Source: Fibrobacter succinogenes
GTDB taxonomy: Bacteria > Fibrobacterota > Fibrobacteria > Fibrobacterales > Fibrobacteraceae
Direction of reading: 5' to 3'
Length of the DNA: 64,000 bases
Assembly (NCBI GenBank): GCA_902761355.1
Contig: CACWJY010000003.1
Coordinates: 62,001 to 126,000, forward strand
Both the position numbers and the translations under genes were made by a program. Position 1 is the stretch's first letter. Each line of letters begins with the position of its first letter. Shown here piece after piece: positions 41,129 to 49,347 of the stretch. Under the pieces are notes generated by a model. That model did not search any database and was not told where the DNA came from. It saw only the letters and a list, made by a program, of their open reading frames with translations.

Positions 41129-43492
41129 CTACATCGTCATGGTGCCGGAATCTAGTCCCCTTACCGGCACGTAACGAATGGTTCCATCTTGTCCCATAAT
41201 GATTGCAAGTCCCGCCAGATAATTGATCCACTGCTTGGTATCAAAGTAGCGCAGATTCACCTTCTTGTCGGTAAAGTACGCCGTCAGGGGGACAACAAAC
41301 ATGTCATGCGAAATGAACACACCTATCTTTTTCACGTTCGAAAATTCAGGCTTGATTACTTCCGTAATATACTTTTCGCTGTATTCTTCAAGATCATAAT
41401 ACGCATCGGCATAGGCACCCTTGTACGTATAGGCCGAAGTCACATTCCAACCGCCACCATTGCTGCTCTTGTAGCTTTCAAGCTTAGAATTATCCTTTAC
41501 AAACCATTCGCCGTCAAGGTTTTCGTTGACGTTCTTCTCGGCACCCGACATGCCGGCACCAATCGCAATATTGTCGCAGGTTTCATAGCTACGCGTATAG
41601 GTCGAATTCATAAAGTAGATGTCTTCGCCCTTAAACTTTTCGCCCACTTGCTGCGACTGCTTTTTACCATCATCAGTCAAGTGACCGTTCTTGCCGGTAT
41701 CATCGCTACGCTTGGCATGGCGCAAGAAAAAGATGACCTTCTCGCCAGACTTCAGGCTATTGTACACATCGCCAATATCCTCAAATTCCCGGATATCGTC
41801 CGAAGTCGCCGCACGCCATTTCTTGTTGGTTTCGTCATACACATAATAGCGGTCTTTATTGATAACGCCGTTCTTGAGCTGTCCCGGATATTCGCCCTTG
41901 CCGTAACCGTAGGTATCCTTTTCTACATCGGTCGCCGCACGCCATTCGTGCGTATTGGCGTCGCAAATAAAGCGCACCGTCGGACCCGGCTGATCGTAGC
42001 CCGAAACAAAGAACTTGCTCAAGCTGTTGTTCACGAACTTGACCGAATCGGCATTACTTGAATTACATTCGCCAAAGTTGTAGACCTTGGTCCAGAAATG
42101 CCTCAGGTGCTTTTCGAATTCAGGAACCTCGCCCATTTTCCAGCTGGCAATATTGTTGCGAATCGTCGTATAAGAACCACTCGTATCAAGCACCATGAGC
42201 CAGTCCGCAAGATCCGCCTTCGCGTTGTTGTCGTCCCAGTTGCCATTACCCTTGATACGGTCGGCAATGCCCGCAGTATACTGGAGCATTTCGCTCCCCG
42301 AGCCCTTGCGCTGCATCATAATCGAAATCGCCAAAAGCGCACCACTATATTCGTCACCGTCAAACAGCCCAATATCTTCGGCCGCGCGACCGTCAGTCGT
42401 CAAGGTCTGTTGCTGTTGGCCAAAGCCCCAGCCACCCATGCCTCCGTTTCCGCCTCCCGAAGTAGAAGACTTGTCCCACTGGATTTCGAACGAAGCCAGA
42501 ATGTCACGCAGAGCCTGCGCCTTGACCGCACGAATCGGCTGATTACCGCCGCTATTCTCCACAAGCTTGAGTACGCGCGGCGCTTCCATGTGAGTCAGCA
42601 TGTTCACGTTCACCGAATCCTTTTCGGTGACATCCACCACGGCTTCGAGCGTCACCAGCGAAGAAGAAAGGCCGCCCGTCAATTCGTTACGGAAATAGCC
42701 GCTTGCCTTAACACGCAAGTAGGGCGACACAAAATCCACACTGTCAAAACTAAAATTGCCGTCGGCATTCAAAATACAGGTCTTATGCGTACGCTTAGAA
42801 TCGGCCAGATGCTGACTGCTATCAAGTTCAATCAGCTTTACCGAGGTTCCGTAACGGAAAGGTCCCTTTTCGGCAATGCCTACAATATGCGCGCCCAGCA
42901 TGCGCGGTTCTGCAGTATCGACCGCGGCCGTGTTTACGGAATTGCCGCCGCCATAGTTACCCCACGGGAACGTGTTCCCGCCAGAACTGCCCGAATCATC
43001 GTCGTCATCATCAGAATCTACTCCGGTCACGAGGATTCCATCACGGCAAGTGATTCCCGAAGTTTCTGCCACCGAATCAGATGTCACCCACTGGCCGGCC
43101 AAGCAAAAATACAACGTATTCTCGCTCTGAACCATAAAGGTTTCACCTTCGCTTGCCGCCGTACATTCCGGAAGGGCGTCCACATCGATCACCGTCGTCG
43201 TATCCGTCACCACCGAATCTTCGATGCCGACAACCGGCCCCGTCGAAGAGCTTGAATTATCAAAAGAGCCCTGGCCGCTAGAACCACCCGCACTCGAAAT
43301 CGGGCGACCCAACGAATCCTTTTGCACCTCACCGCTAGAACCTTTGTCCGAAAGCGGATCGGAATACGAATCCGAAGAGAATTCCTCGACATAACCAGGC
43401 GACGAAGAATCATCCGAACACGCCACCAGGCCAAGGCCGGCGACCGCAAAGACAATAGTCCAAAATAGGCGATTTATTCGTCGTTCAAACAT
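41129..43492 (-). CDS. Histidine-phosphatase lipoprotein with large N-terminal region (paralogue 3)
   Basis: A 787-residue lipoprotein: lipobox LVAC (Cys about 25), a Ser/Asp-rich linker, a Cys-containing segment (ECTAASEGETFMVQSENTLYFC), an Asp7 run with Gly-rich linkers, a beta-sandwich-like region (EPRMLGAHIVGIAEKGPFRYGTSVKLIELD), the N-terminal region shared with paralogue 1 and the two WR motifs (HEWRAATDVEKDTYGYGKG; KKWRAATSDD). Residues about 595-787 form a histidine phosphatase domain (IFFLRHAKRSDDTG, TRSYETCDN, ISHDMFVVPL). It ends GLDSGTMTM. ATG 43,492 is chosen because the outer start lacks signal-peptide context. It is the first gene of the phosphatase cluster. Confidence 0.78.
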   Translation of the reverse strand: MFERRINRLFWTIVFAVAGLGLVACSDDSSSPGYVEEFSSDSYSDPLSDKGSSGEVQKDSLGRPISSAGGSSGQGSFDNSSSSTGPVVGIEDSVVTDTTTVIDVDALPECTAASEGETFMVQSENTLYFCLAGQWVTSDSVAETSGITCRDGILVTGVDSDDDDDDSGSSGGNTFPWGNYGGGNSVNTAAVDTAEPRMLGAHIVGIAEKGPFRYGTSVKLIELDSSQHLADSKRTHKTCILNADGNFSFDSVDFVSPYLRVKASGYFRNELTGGLSSSLVTLEAVVDVTEKDSVNVNMLTHMEAPRVLKLVENSGGNQPIRAVKAQALRDILASFEIQWDKSSTSGGGNGGMGGWGFGQQQQTLTTDGRAAEDIGLFDGDEYSGALLAISIMMQRKGSGSEMLQYTAGIADRIKGNGNWDDNNAKADLADWLMVLDTSGSYTTIRNNIASWKMGEVPEFEKHLRHFWTKVYNFGECNSSNADSVKFVNNSLSKFFVSGYDQPGPTVRFICDANTHEWRAATDVEKDTYGYGKGEYPGQLKNGVINKDRYYVYDETNKKWRAATSDDIREFEDIGDVYNSLKSGEKVIFFLRHAKRSDDTGKNGHLTDDGKKQSQQVGEKFKGEDIYFMNSTYTRSYETCDNIAIGAGMSGAEKNVNENLDGEWFVKDNSKLESYKSSNGGGWNVTSAYTYKGAYADAYYDLEEYSEKYITEVIKPEFSNVKKIGVFISHDMFVVPLTAYFTDKKVNLRYFDTKQWINYLAGLAIIMGQDGTIRYVPVRGLDSGTMTM

Positions 43493-43578
43493 CTTATACG
43501 CAATATAATAAAGGTCATCCTCGTCAAGCAAGGACAGAGGCCAAGAATGACATCCAAAAGGAGCTATTTCGCACCTAA

Positions 43579-45066
43579 TTAGAGCATTTTTCCGGTATCC
43601 AAGAAACGGCGGTGCATCTCGAACGCCCTTTCCAAGGCGATCGGCATGTGAATCCCCTTGGCGTGCTTCAGGCTGTATTCCAAAAAGTCCGTCAACGGTT
43701 CACGGAAATCCGGATGGGCGCAGTTCTTGATAATCAACCGGGCGCGATCTTCGGCGGCAAGGCCGCGCAAGTCCGCAAGTCCCTGCTCCGTCACAAAAAT
43801 CATCGTATCATGGTCCGTCTGGTCCACATGGCTCACATAGGGCACAATAGAACTGATGGCACCATTCTTCGCAACCGAAGGCGTCAAGAAAAAGCCGAGA
43901 GCACAGTTACGCGCAAAATCAGCTGCACCGCCAATTCCGTTCATCATCGACGAACCTGAAACCAGGCTGCTGTTCACGTTGCCAAAGATGTCCGCCTCAA
44001 GAGCCGTATTCATCGAAATCACGCCCACGCGACGAATCACGTCGGGGCTGTTGCTCACTTCTTGCTGGCGCAGAATCAAGTGCTTTTTCCACTCGGCGCT
44101 ATTTTCGACAAATTCTTTCTGCGCATTTTCAGACAAAGTAAGAGCAGTTCCCGAAGCAACCCCGAGTTTTCCCTTCTTCAAAAGCGGGAACACAGCCTCT
44201 TGAATCACTTCAGTATAAAGGTCAATAGTACCAAGGCGACTATCATCAGACATGGCGCTCAAGACCGCATTAGCCACTTTACCCACGCCACTCTGGAAAG
44301 CGAGCCCCTTGGGGAGCCTACCCTTGCTTTCTTCAAAGCAGATAAAATCTAAAATGCGTTCGCCAATGTTCCTAGAAACATCGTCAGGTTCTACAAACGG
44401 GTTCACCTCATCGAGCCTCGAAGTCTCGACAACGGCAATGACTTTATTCGTATCAATCTTTACAAATTCACCACCGACACGGTCCCCGGCACTATAGATG
44501 GGGAGCGGCTTAGCATGCGGCGGGAGTTCCGGGAGTGCCGTGTCGTGGATTCCCATAAAAGAATCGCCCAGACGCGTATTCAGTTCCAGGATAATCTTCG
44601 GAGCCATCTCCAGGTAGGTCACCGAATTTCCGCCCGAAGTCGAAAGGCACACGCGACCGTCGCCCAGTATCGCAGAAACCTCGATGATGGCGACCGTCGG
44701 CGCAGGCACCGCACCGGTACGCACCAGATAACCCATCTTGCCAAGGTGCGCGTCGATGTACTTGATTTCGCCTGCGTTAATCGCCTTGCGAAGACTCGGA
44801 TTGCTTTGGTAAGGCATCCTGAGGCTCACCGCACCCGCACGCGCCAGGGCACCGTCGCAGCTATCGCCTGTAGAAGCTCCCGAAAAAAGCGTAATCTTGA
44901 AGGGCTTTCCTTCGGCGTGCAATTTTTCAGCTCGCGCGGCCAAAGCCGTGGGTACTTCCTTAGGGTAACCCGCCAAGGTAAAACCAGAAACTCCCAGCAC
45001 ATCTCCGTCGTTAATCATCGCCGCGGCATCGACCGCGCTACACTTCTTCGCATCAAACCAATTCAT
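43579..45066 (-). CDS. Acetyl-CoA hydrolase/transferase family (succinate CoA transferase-like)
   Basis: A 495-residue class I CoA transferase of the acetyl-CoA hydrolase/transferase family, the size of succinyl-CoA:acetate or propionyl-CoA:succinate CoA-transferases. Seen: SGFTLAGYPKEVP near the N-terminus, FSGASTGDSCDGALARAG, the glycine-rich SSMMNGIGGAADFARN and the C-terminal FVTEQGLADLRGLAAEDRA containing conserved acidic residues. It would exchange CoA between succinate, acetate or propionate in the cytoplasm, which fits the acetate/succinate fermentation of Fibrobacter and the nearby decarboxylase operon (inference). ATG 45,066 follows TAGATAT with no ribosome binding site. It is divergent from the GtrA gene. 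Confidence 0.85.
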   Translation of the reverse strand: MNWFDAKKCSAVDAAAMINDGDVLGVSGFTLAGYPKEVPTALAARAEKLHAEGKPFKITLFSGASTGDSCDGALARAGAVSLRMPYQSNPSLRKAINAGEIKYIDAHLGKMGYLVRTGAVPAPTVAIIEVSAILGDGRVCLSTSGGNSVTYLEMAPKIILELNTRLGDSFMGIHDTALPELPPHAKPLPIYSAGDRVGGEFVKIDTNKVIAVVETSRLDEVNPFVEPDDVSRNIGERILDFICFEESKGRLPKGLAFQSGVGKVANAVLSAMSDDSRLGTIDLYTEVIQEAVFPLLKKGKLGVASGTALTLSENAQKEFVENSAEWKKHLILRQQEVSNSPDVIRRVGVISMNTALEADIFGNVNSSLVSGSSMMNGIGGAADFARNCALGFFLTPSVAKNGAISSIVPYVSHVDQTDHDTMIFVTEQGLADLRGLAAEDRARLIIKNCAHPDFREPLTDFLEYSLKHAKGIHMPIALERAFEMHRRFLDTGKML

Positions 45067-45110
45067 ATATCTAAAAAATAAATAATTCCCATTTTTCTAT
45101 CTTCCCCCAT

Positions 45111-45521
45111 GTGAAGCATTTCATCAAGTACAATATCATTGGCGTCATGAACACGCTCATCACCCTGGCGTCGGTCTGGGTGATGCACCAGTTGCTTGAC
45201 TGGAACCTGGAACTTTCCAATTTTCTCGGTTTCATCTTTGGTGCCATCAACAGCTACCTGATGAACCGCATCTGGAATTTCAAGAGCAAAAACCGCAAGC
45301 GCAGCGAAGTCATCCGATTTATCATCGTATTCGTCGCCGCTTACGCCTTAAACCTCATCACCCTCGAAGCAACAGTCTACTTGCTCAACACCACCTGGTG
45401 CAAGCCGTTCACCGATGTCATCTCACAGTACATGAAACCCGGCTTCTTCGCAAACATCGTCGCGAATGCCGTCTACGTAGTCGCAAGCTTTACCCTCTAC
45501 AAAAAGTGGGTGTTTAAATAA
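45111..45521 (+). CDS. GtrA-family membrane protein
   Basis: A 136-residue protein with four predicted transmembrane helices, matching the GtrA/DPMS family thought to assist transfer of polyprenyl-linked sugars across the membrane in O-antigen, arabinogalactan or teichoic-acid glycosylation. Seen: FIKYNIIGVMNTLITLASVWV, LSNFLGFIFGAINSYLMNRIWNFKS and the C-terminal NAVYVVASFTLYKKWVF. The start is GTG 45,111; the only nearby ATG (45,109) is in a frame closed at once by TGA. A TATCTT box lies about 8 bp before it, so it may be leaderless. There is no glycosyltransferase next to it. Confidence 0.82.
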   Translation: MKHFIKYNIIGVMNTLITLASVWVMHQLLDWNLELSNFLGFIFGAINSYLMNRIWNFKSKNRKRSEVIRFIIVFVAAYALNLITLEATVYLLNTTWCKPFTDVISQYMKPGFFANIVANAVYVVASFTLYKKWVFK

Positions 45522-45643
45522 TTCGATAATTTTTTGACAAAACGAAATGTATCATTCAGAGTTATACAACTCTTGGGACTTTAATCCCTTAGTCACGTTA
45601 GGTTCTAAGAAACAGAATCTATTATTACGAGTTTTCATAGTTT

Positions 45644-45687
45644 AGATCCTTCGACTTCGGGCTTCGCCCTTCGCTCAGGATGACACC
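45644..45687. repeat. Imperfect inverted repeat GATCCTTCGACTTCGGG...CTTCGCTCAGGATGAC
   Basis: The arms ATCCT/AGGAT and an inner GGGC-TTC-GCCC hairpin flank CTTCG motifs. Similar AGATCCTTCG...TCAGGATGAC sequences occur as dispersed intergenic repeats in several bacterial genomes (recollection, not checked here). It sits at the start of the 420-bp gap after the GtrA gene. Confidence 0.5.
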
Positions 45688-45702
45688 TCTTTACATGGCG
45701 TA

Positions 45703-45822
45703 AAAGATGTGTTCGCTAAGCGAACAATCCGCAGCCGAAGGCGACCTTTGGTCACTTGGCCTTTAGGCCTTAGTGAATATGGCCACCTTTAGGTGGTGAC
45801 GTGAGCGTGCAAACACATCTTT
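45703..45822. ncRNA. Candidate multibranched structured RNA or hairpin-rich repeat
   Basis: A perfect 11-bp closing stem AAAGATGTGTT (45,703-45,713)/AACACATCTTT (45,812-45,822) encloses several hairpins: GTTCGC-TAA-GCGAAC (45,711-45,725, competing with the end of the closing stem), GACC-TTTG-GTC, GGCC-TTTA-GGCC and CCACC-TTTA-GGTGG. No coding frame explains it. Strand is unknown. It may be a transcribed RNA, the end of a transcript, or a mobile palindromic repeat. The rest of the gap 45,522-45,941 holds a terminator and nothing else recognised. Confidence 0.5.
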
Positions 45823-45875
45823 GAAGCCAACAGTAGCTTATTTAAAAAATCACGCAATCCGTTATTCGCATATAC

Positions 45876-45918
45876 AAAAAGGACTCGCAAAGCGAGTCCT
45901 TTTTTGCAGCAAAGCTGC
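45876..45918. terminator. Bidirectional intrinsic terminator plus mini-hairpin
   Basis: AAAAAGGACTCGC-AAA-GCGAGTCCTTTTTT (45,876-45,905) is a perfect stem with A and T runs on both sides. It ends the OmpA gene (minus strand) and anything transcribed rightwards. A second small hairpin GCAGC-AAA-GCTGC follows at 45,906-45,918. Confidence 0.85.
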
Positions 45919-45941
45919 ATACTCTTTTTCAAGAATTCCGA

Positions 45942-48389
45942 TTAGAACGGTACGAGTTCTACGCGGCGGTTCTTGGAGCGGCCCTTCTTCGTCTTGTTAT
46001 CGGCGATAGGCTTGTCAGAGCCAAAGCCCACAGCGCGAACACGGTCAGAAGAAATGCCGTTCTGAATGAAGTAATCCACCACTGCCTGGGCACGATCATG
46101 AGAGATCTGCTTGTTGGTTTCTTCGGAGCCCGTATTGTCGGTATGACCCTGGACTTCGATATTGGCGGTACTGAACTTCTTCATGAGTTTCACGATGTTG
46201 TTCAAGGTCTTGTAACTTGCCTTGGTGAGCTTCTTGGAGCCACTCTGGAAGTTAATACCCTTCTTCAACTGTTCGAGGTCTTCAGCCTTGTTGAGCGGGC
46301 AACCCTTCTTGTCGATACGCACGCCTTCGAGGGTGTTCGGGCACTTATCGAGGAAGTCTGCCACGCCGTCCTTATCGCTATCGACCGGGCAGCCAACGGT
46401 GTCAACGGCAGCACCCTTCGGAGTATCCGGGCACTTGTCGAGACCATCGTACACGCCATCCTTGTCTGCGTCAGCAGCGCAACCCACAGAGTCAACAGGA
46501 ACACCCTGCAGAGTATTCGGGCACTGGTCAATACCATCAGGTACGCCGTCCTTGTCGAAGTCGAGCGGGCAACCCGTATTGTCAACATTCAAACCGGCCT
46601 TAGTATCCGGGCACTTGTCGAGAGCATCAGGTACGCCATCCTTATCGGCATCAGCCGGGCAACCCGTAGAGTCAACAGGAATTCCCTGCTTGGTATTCGG
46701 GCACTGGTCAACAGCATCCGGAATTCCGTCACCGTCAAAGTCACCTTCACAACCTTCGGCATTCACCTGAGCACCTTCGCGGGTATTCGGGCACTTATCC
46801 ATTGCATCGGGCACACCGTCCTTGTCAGCATCAGCCGGGCAACCGAGGGAATCAACCGGGAGACCTGCCGGAGTGTTCGGGCACTTATCAAGATAGTCGG
46901 GCACGCTGTCCTTGTCGGCATCAGCCGGGCAACCCGTAGTATCAACCTGAAGGCCAGCAGGCGTATTTTCGCACTTGTCGAGACCATCATAGACACCATC
47001 CTTGTCCGTATCCATCGGGCAGCCGAGAGAATCAACCTTCACGCCAGCAACAGTGTTCGGGCACTTGTCGAGCACATCAGGTACACCATCCTTGTCAAAG
47101 TCAGGTTCGCAACCGAGAGAGTCAACCGGAGCACCTTCGCGAGAAGTCGGGCACTTGTCGAGACCATCAAGAATGCCATCCTTATCCGTATCCATCGGGC
47201 AGCCAACGGTATCAATCGTTGCGCCTTCCGGAGTATCGGCACACTGGTCAAGGCCATCAATCATGCCATCCTTGTCGGAGTCGATCGGGCAACCCACGGA
47301 GTCAACCGTAGCAACATCCGGAGTATGCAAGCACTGGTCTTCGCTATCCGGTACGCCGTCGCCATCTTCGTCACTCTTGGCATTGCCACCAAAGCGCCAG
47401 TTAAGGGCAGCTGTCACAGCAACAGTCGGGGTCGGAGCATAGCCGTAGCTAACCGGACCTGTCGAATTGTCATGATGAATCATATGGGTTTCAACGCTCT
47501 TCATTTCGTCCTTAGCGTCGTAACCGAGGTTAGCAAGGGTACGCATTGCAATGTCTGCACCCAAGGCGAAGTCGATATTCCACGGCAGGTGGAAACGAAC
47601 ACCCGGAGTCAGGAGCATCGGGTCGTCCATCGGGTCACGACGGTAGACACCGTCTTCGACACGCATTTCGCCGGTGAATTCCACAAAGACATCCATCCAG
47701 CTGGTCGGCATCACGTTCACGCCGGTACCGTAAACAAGGGTATTGGTTCCAGCGCCAGCATAAACAAAGCCAGCGTAGGTGTTCCACAGGACTGGCACAC
47801 CAAGTGCACCGAAGTTCAAGGAGAATACCATGGTTCCAGCAAAGTTAAACTCATTAGAGGTATAGGGATTAGTTCTACCAGCCTTGTCGCTCAAGTACCA
47901 GGCATGACGGGGACGAACGCCCACGGCTTCGTCGCCAGTCGGGAAGTAGATATCACCCTGGATAGCGAGGCCAAAGAAGCTCTTGGCATCACCAACGACG
48001 CCAAACTTCAACCACACATCGAGGTCGCCACGGCTAGCGGTCCAGAGGTCACCCTCGCCCTTGCCCTTCAAGTTGGCATGGTCATAGTACAGCGGGAGAG
48101 CCATACCGAGGTCCAAGAAATTCAACAGACCAATCGCAGCATGCACATTACCCGAAAGGGTTCCTGCATTGCTATGGAAAGAGCGTGCTTGGTTGCCCTG
48201 ATAAATCATGCCACCACGGGACTGAGACCAGGAGTCTGTCGACACATCGCCGCCAGTTCCAACTTCAATACCCCATTGTCCTAGCGTGTAAGCATTATGT
48301 TGATGTATACCGGAAGTTCCGCCCTGAAGCCCGGACTGGGCAAAGGCAAGGCCTCCAGCGACCAGTGATAACGCAATGATTTTTTTCAT
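45942..48389 (-). CDS. OmpA-family outer-membrane protein with 12 thrombospondin type 3 repeats
   Basis: An 815-residue protein: signal peptide (ending FAQ-SG), an N-terminal beta-barrel-like region (residues about 20-335; GQWGIEVGTGGDVSTDSWS, alternating strands), 12 tandem 30-residue repeats (about 340-699) of the form D-x-D-x-DGVPD-x-x-D-x-CPNT...GCP, each with calcium-type Asp ladders and one disulfide pair, and a C-terminal OmpA peptidoglycan-binding domain (INFQSGSKKLT, VQGHTDNTGSEETN, LSxxRA-like ISHDRAQAVVDYF, NRRVEL). It probably links outer membrane and peptidoglycan through a Ca2+-stiffened rod. ATG 48,389 is preceded by GAGGG. Frames on the opposite strand within the repeats are shadows. 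Confidence 0.9.
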   Translation of the reverse strand: MKKIIALSLVAGGLAFAQSGLQGGTSGIHQHNAYTLGQWGIEVGTGGDVSTDSWSQSRGGMIYQGNQARSFHSNAGTLSGNVHAAIGLLNFLDLGMALPLYYDHANLKGKGEGDLWTASRGDLDVWLKFGVVGDAKSFFGLAIQGDIYFPTGDEAVGVRPRHAWYLSDKAGRTNPYTSNEFNFAGTMVFSLNFGALGVPVLWNTYAGFVYAGAGTNTLVYGTGVNVMPTSWMDVFVEFTGEMRVEDGVYRRDPMDDPMLLTPGVRFHLPWNIDFALGADIAMRTLANLGYDAKDEMKSVETHMIHHDNSTGPVSYGYAPTPTVAVTAALNWRFGGNAKSDEDGDGVPDSEDQCLHTPDVATVDSVGCPIDSDKDGMIDGLDQCADTPEGATIDTVGCPMDTDKDGILDGLDKCPTSREGAPVDSLGCEPDFDKDGVPDVLDKCPNTVAGVKVDSLGCPMDTDKDGVYDGLDKCENTPAGLQVDTTGCPADADKDSVPDYLDKCPNTPAGLPVDSLGCPADADKDGVPDAMDKCPNTREGAQVNAEGCEGDFDGDGIPDAVDQCPNTKQGIPVDSTGCPADADKDGVPDALDKCPDTKAGLNVDNTGCPLDFDKDGVPDGIDQCPNTLQGVPVDSVGCAADADKDGVYDGLDKCPDTPKGAAVDTVGCPVDSDKDGVADFLDKCPNTLEGVRIDKKGCPLNKAEDLEQLKKGINFQSGSKKLTKASYKTLNNIVKLMKKFSTANIEVQGHTDNTGSEETNKQISHDRAQAVVDYFIQNGISSDRVRAVGFGSDKPIADNKTKKGRSKNRRVELVPF
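46293..47372 (-). repeat. Twelve tandem 90-bp repeats (thrombospondin type 3, 30 aa each)
   Basis: The period is 90 bp throughout, so the frame is preserved and the repeats span exactly 1,080 bp. Each unit has six conserved Asp at calcium-ligand spacing and two Cys (in DxCPxT and GCP). Units differ moderately, so the array is not recent. Unit 7 is the most divergent (NAEGCEG). Confidence 0.9.
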
Positions 48390-48400
48390 TGTATCCCTCG

Positions 48401-48445
48401 TAGAAAAAAAACACTTCCATAACAAAAGCATCCAGATTATGGAAG
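48401..48445 (-). promoter_or_regulatory. Terminator-like hairpin in the 5' leader of the OmpA gene
   Basis: In the minus-strand leader CTTCCATAA (48,445-48,437), 14-nt loop, TTATGGAAG (48,422-48,414), then TGTTTTTTTT. A 9-bp stem followed by eight T residues only about 20 nt before the start codon's ribosome binding site resembles an attenuator, although the stem is AT-rich. Confidence 0.45.
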
Positions 48446-48497
48446 ACCTTTTGTTACATTTATCTTCCAATATAATATTTTTGACAGCTTGTAAACC

Positions 48498-48517
48498 AGT
48501 GTGAGCCCGCTCACACT
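48498..48517. promoter_or_regulatory. Perfect palindrome between OmpA and ABC transporter genes
   Basis: AGTGTGAG-CCCG-CTCACACT, 8-bp arms, located in the 200-bp divergent spacer about 80 bp before the ABC ATPase start. Possible regulator-binding site; half-site TGTGAG..CTCACA is reminiscent of CRP-like sites but the spacing is shorter. Confidence 0.45.
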
Positions 48518-48594
48518 CAAAATCACCCCTAAAAACGCACCAAAAATTGTAAAAAAGCAACCAAAAGTCCTTGTCAGACATCAAATTAATGATT

Positions 48595-49347
48595 ATGAAC
48601 CCGATTTTATCTATCCAAAACATCCGCCGAGACTTTAAGATGGGCGACGAAACGGTCCACGCCCTGCGTGGAGTGTCCTTCGACATTTACCCCGGCGAAT
48701 TCGTCACCATCATGGGTACAAGCGGATCTGGCAAGTCGACCATGCTGAACATTTTGGGTTGCATGGACAAGCCGACATCCGGCGAATATATTTTAGATGG
48801 GCAACATACCGAAAAACTGAAAAGAGATGCCCTCGCCAAAATCCGCAGCAAAAAACTCGGGTTCGTTTTTCAGAGCTATAACTTGCTCAGCCGCACCACC
48901 GCAATCGAAAACGTGGAACTTCCCCTATTATATAATTCAAGTGTGTCTGCCGCAGAACGCCACCGTCGCGCCATCGAAGCACTGAAAATGGTCGGACTCG
49001 AAAGCCGCATGAACCATTTGCCGAACCAGCTTTCGGGCGGCCAGCAGCAACGCGTGGCCATTGCCCGCGCCCTGGTGAACGATCCCGTCATTATCCTTGC
49101 CGACGAAGCGACCGGTAACCTTGACACGCGCACCAGCTACGAAATCATGATGATTTTCCAGGAACTGAACCGCCAAGGAAAAACCATCGCCTTCGTGACA
49201 CACGAACCCGATATCGCCACCTTTAGCGGGCGCACCATTACGCTGCGCGACGGGCTTTTGAAAAAAGACGTGAAGAACGAAAACGTACAAGACGCCAAGG
49301 CCGCCTTCGAAGCGTTACCACCCCCGGAAACGTTTGAGGAGGAATAA
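48595..49347 (+). CDS. ABC transporter ATP-binding protein (MacB/LolD type)
   Basis: A 250-residue ATPase of the MacB/LolD/FtsE class. Walker [11 protein letters not shown]-loop [11 protein letters not shown], signature [15 protein letters not shown], Walker [15 protein letters not shown]-loop FVTHEPD. It energises an FtsX-type permease encoded by the next gene, whose ATG shares one base with its stop codon, so the products are translationally coupled. An extra acidic C-terminal tail follows the ATPase fold. The start is uncertain: ATG 48,589 and 48,595 are equally near and neither has a clear ribosome binding site. Confidence 0.9.
   Translation: MNPILSIQNIRRDFKMGDETVHALRGVSFDIYPGEFVTIMGTSGSGKSTMLNILGCMDKPTSGEYILDGQHTEKLKRDALAKIRSKKLGFVFQSYNLLSRTTAIENVELPLLYNSSVSAAERHRRAIEALKMVGLESRMNHLPNQLSGGQQQRVAIARALVNDPVIILADEATGNLDTRTSYEIMMIFQELNRQGKTIAFVTHEPDIATFSGRTITLRDGLLKKDVKNENVQDAKAAFEALPPPETFEEE

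Noticed and set aside
46293-47372. CRISPR-like regular repeat array
   Set aside because: The 90-bp units are coding, encode calcium-binding TSP3 repeats in one frame, and there are no short palindromic repeats with unique spacers or cas genes.
46098-48284. Long plus-strand open frame (over 700 codons) opposite the OmpA gene
   Set aside because: It is created by the in-frame 90-bp repeats of the real gene on the other strand; the composition is repetitive, and the minus-strand product has a clear signal peptide, TSP3 repeats and OmpA domain.
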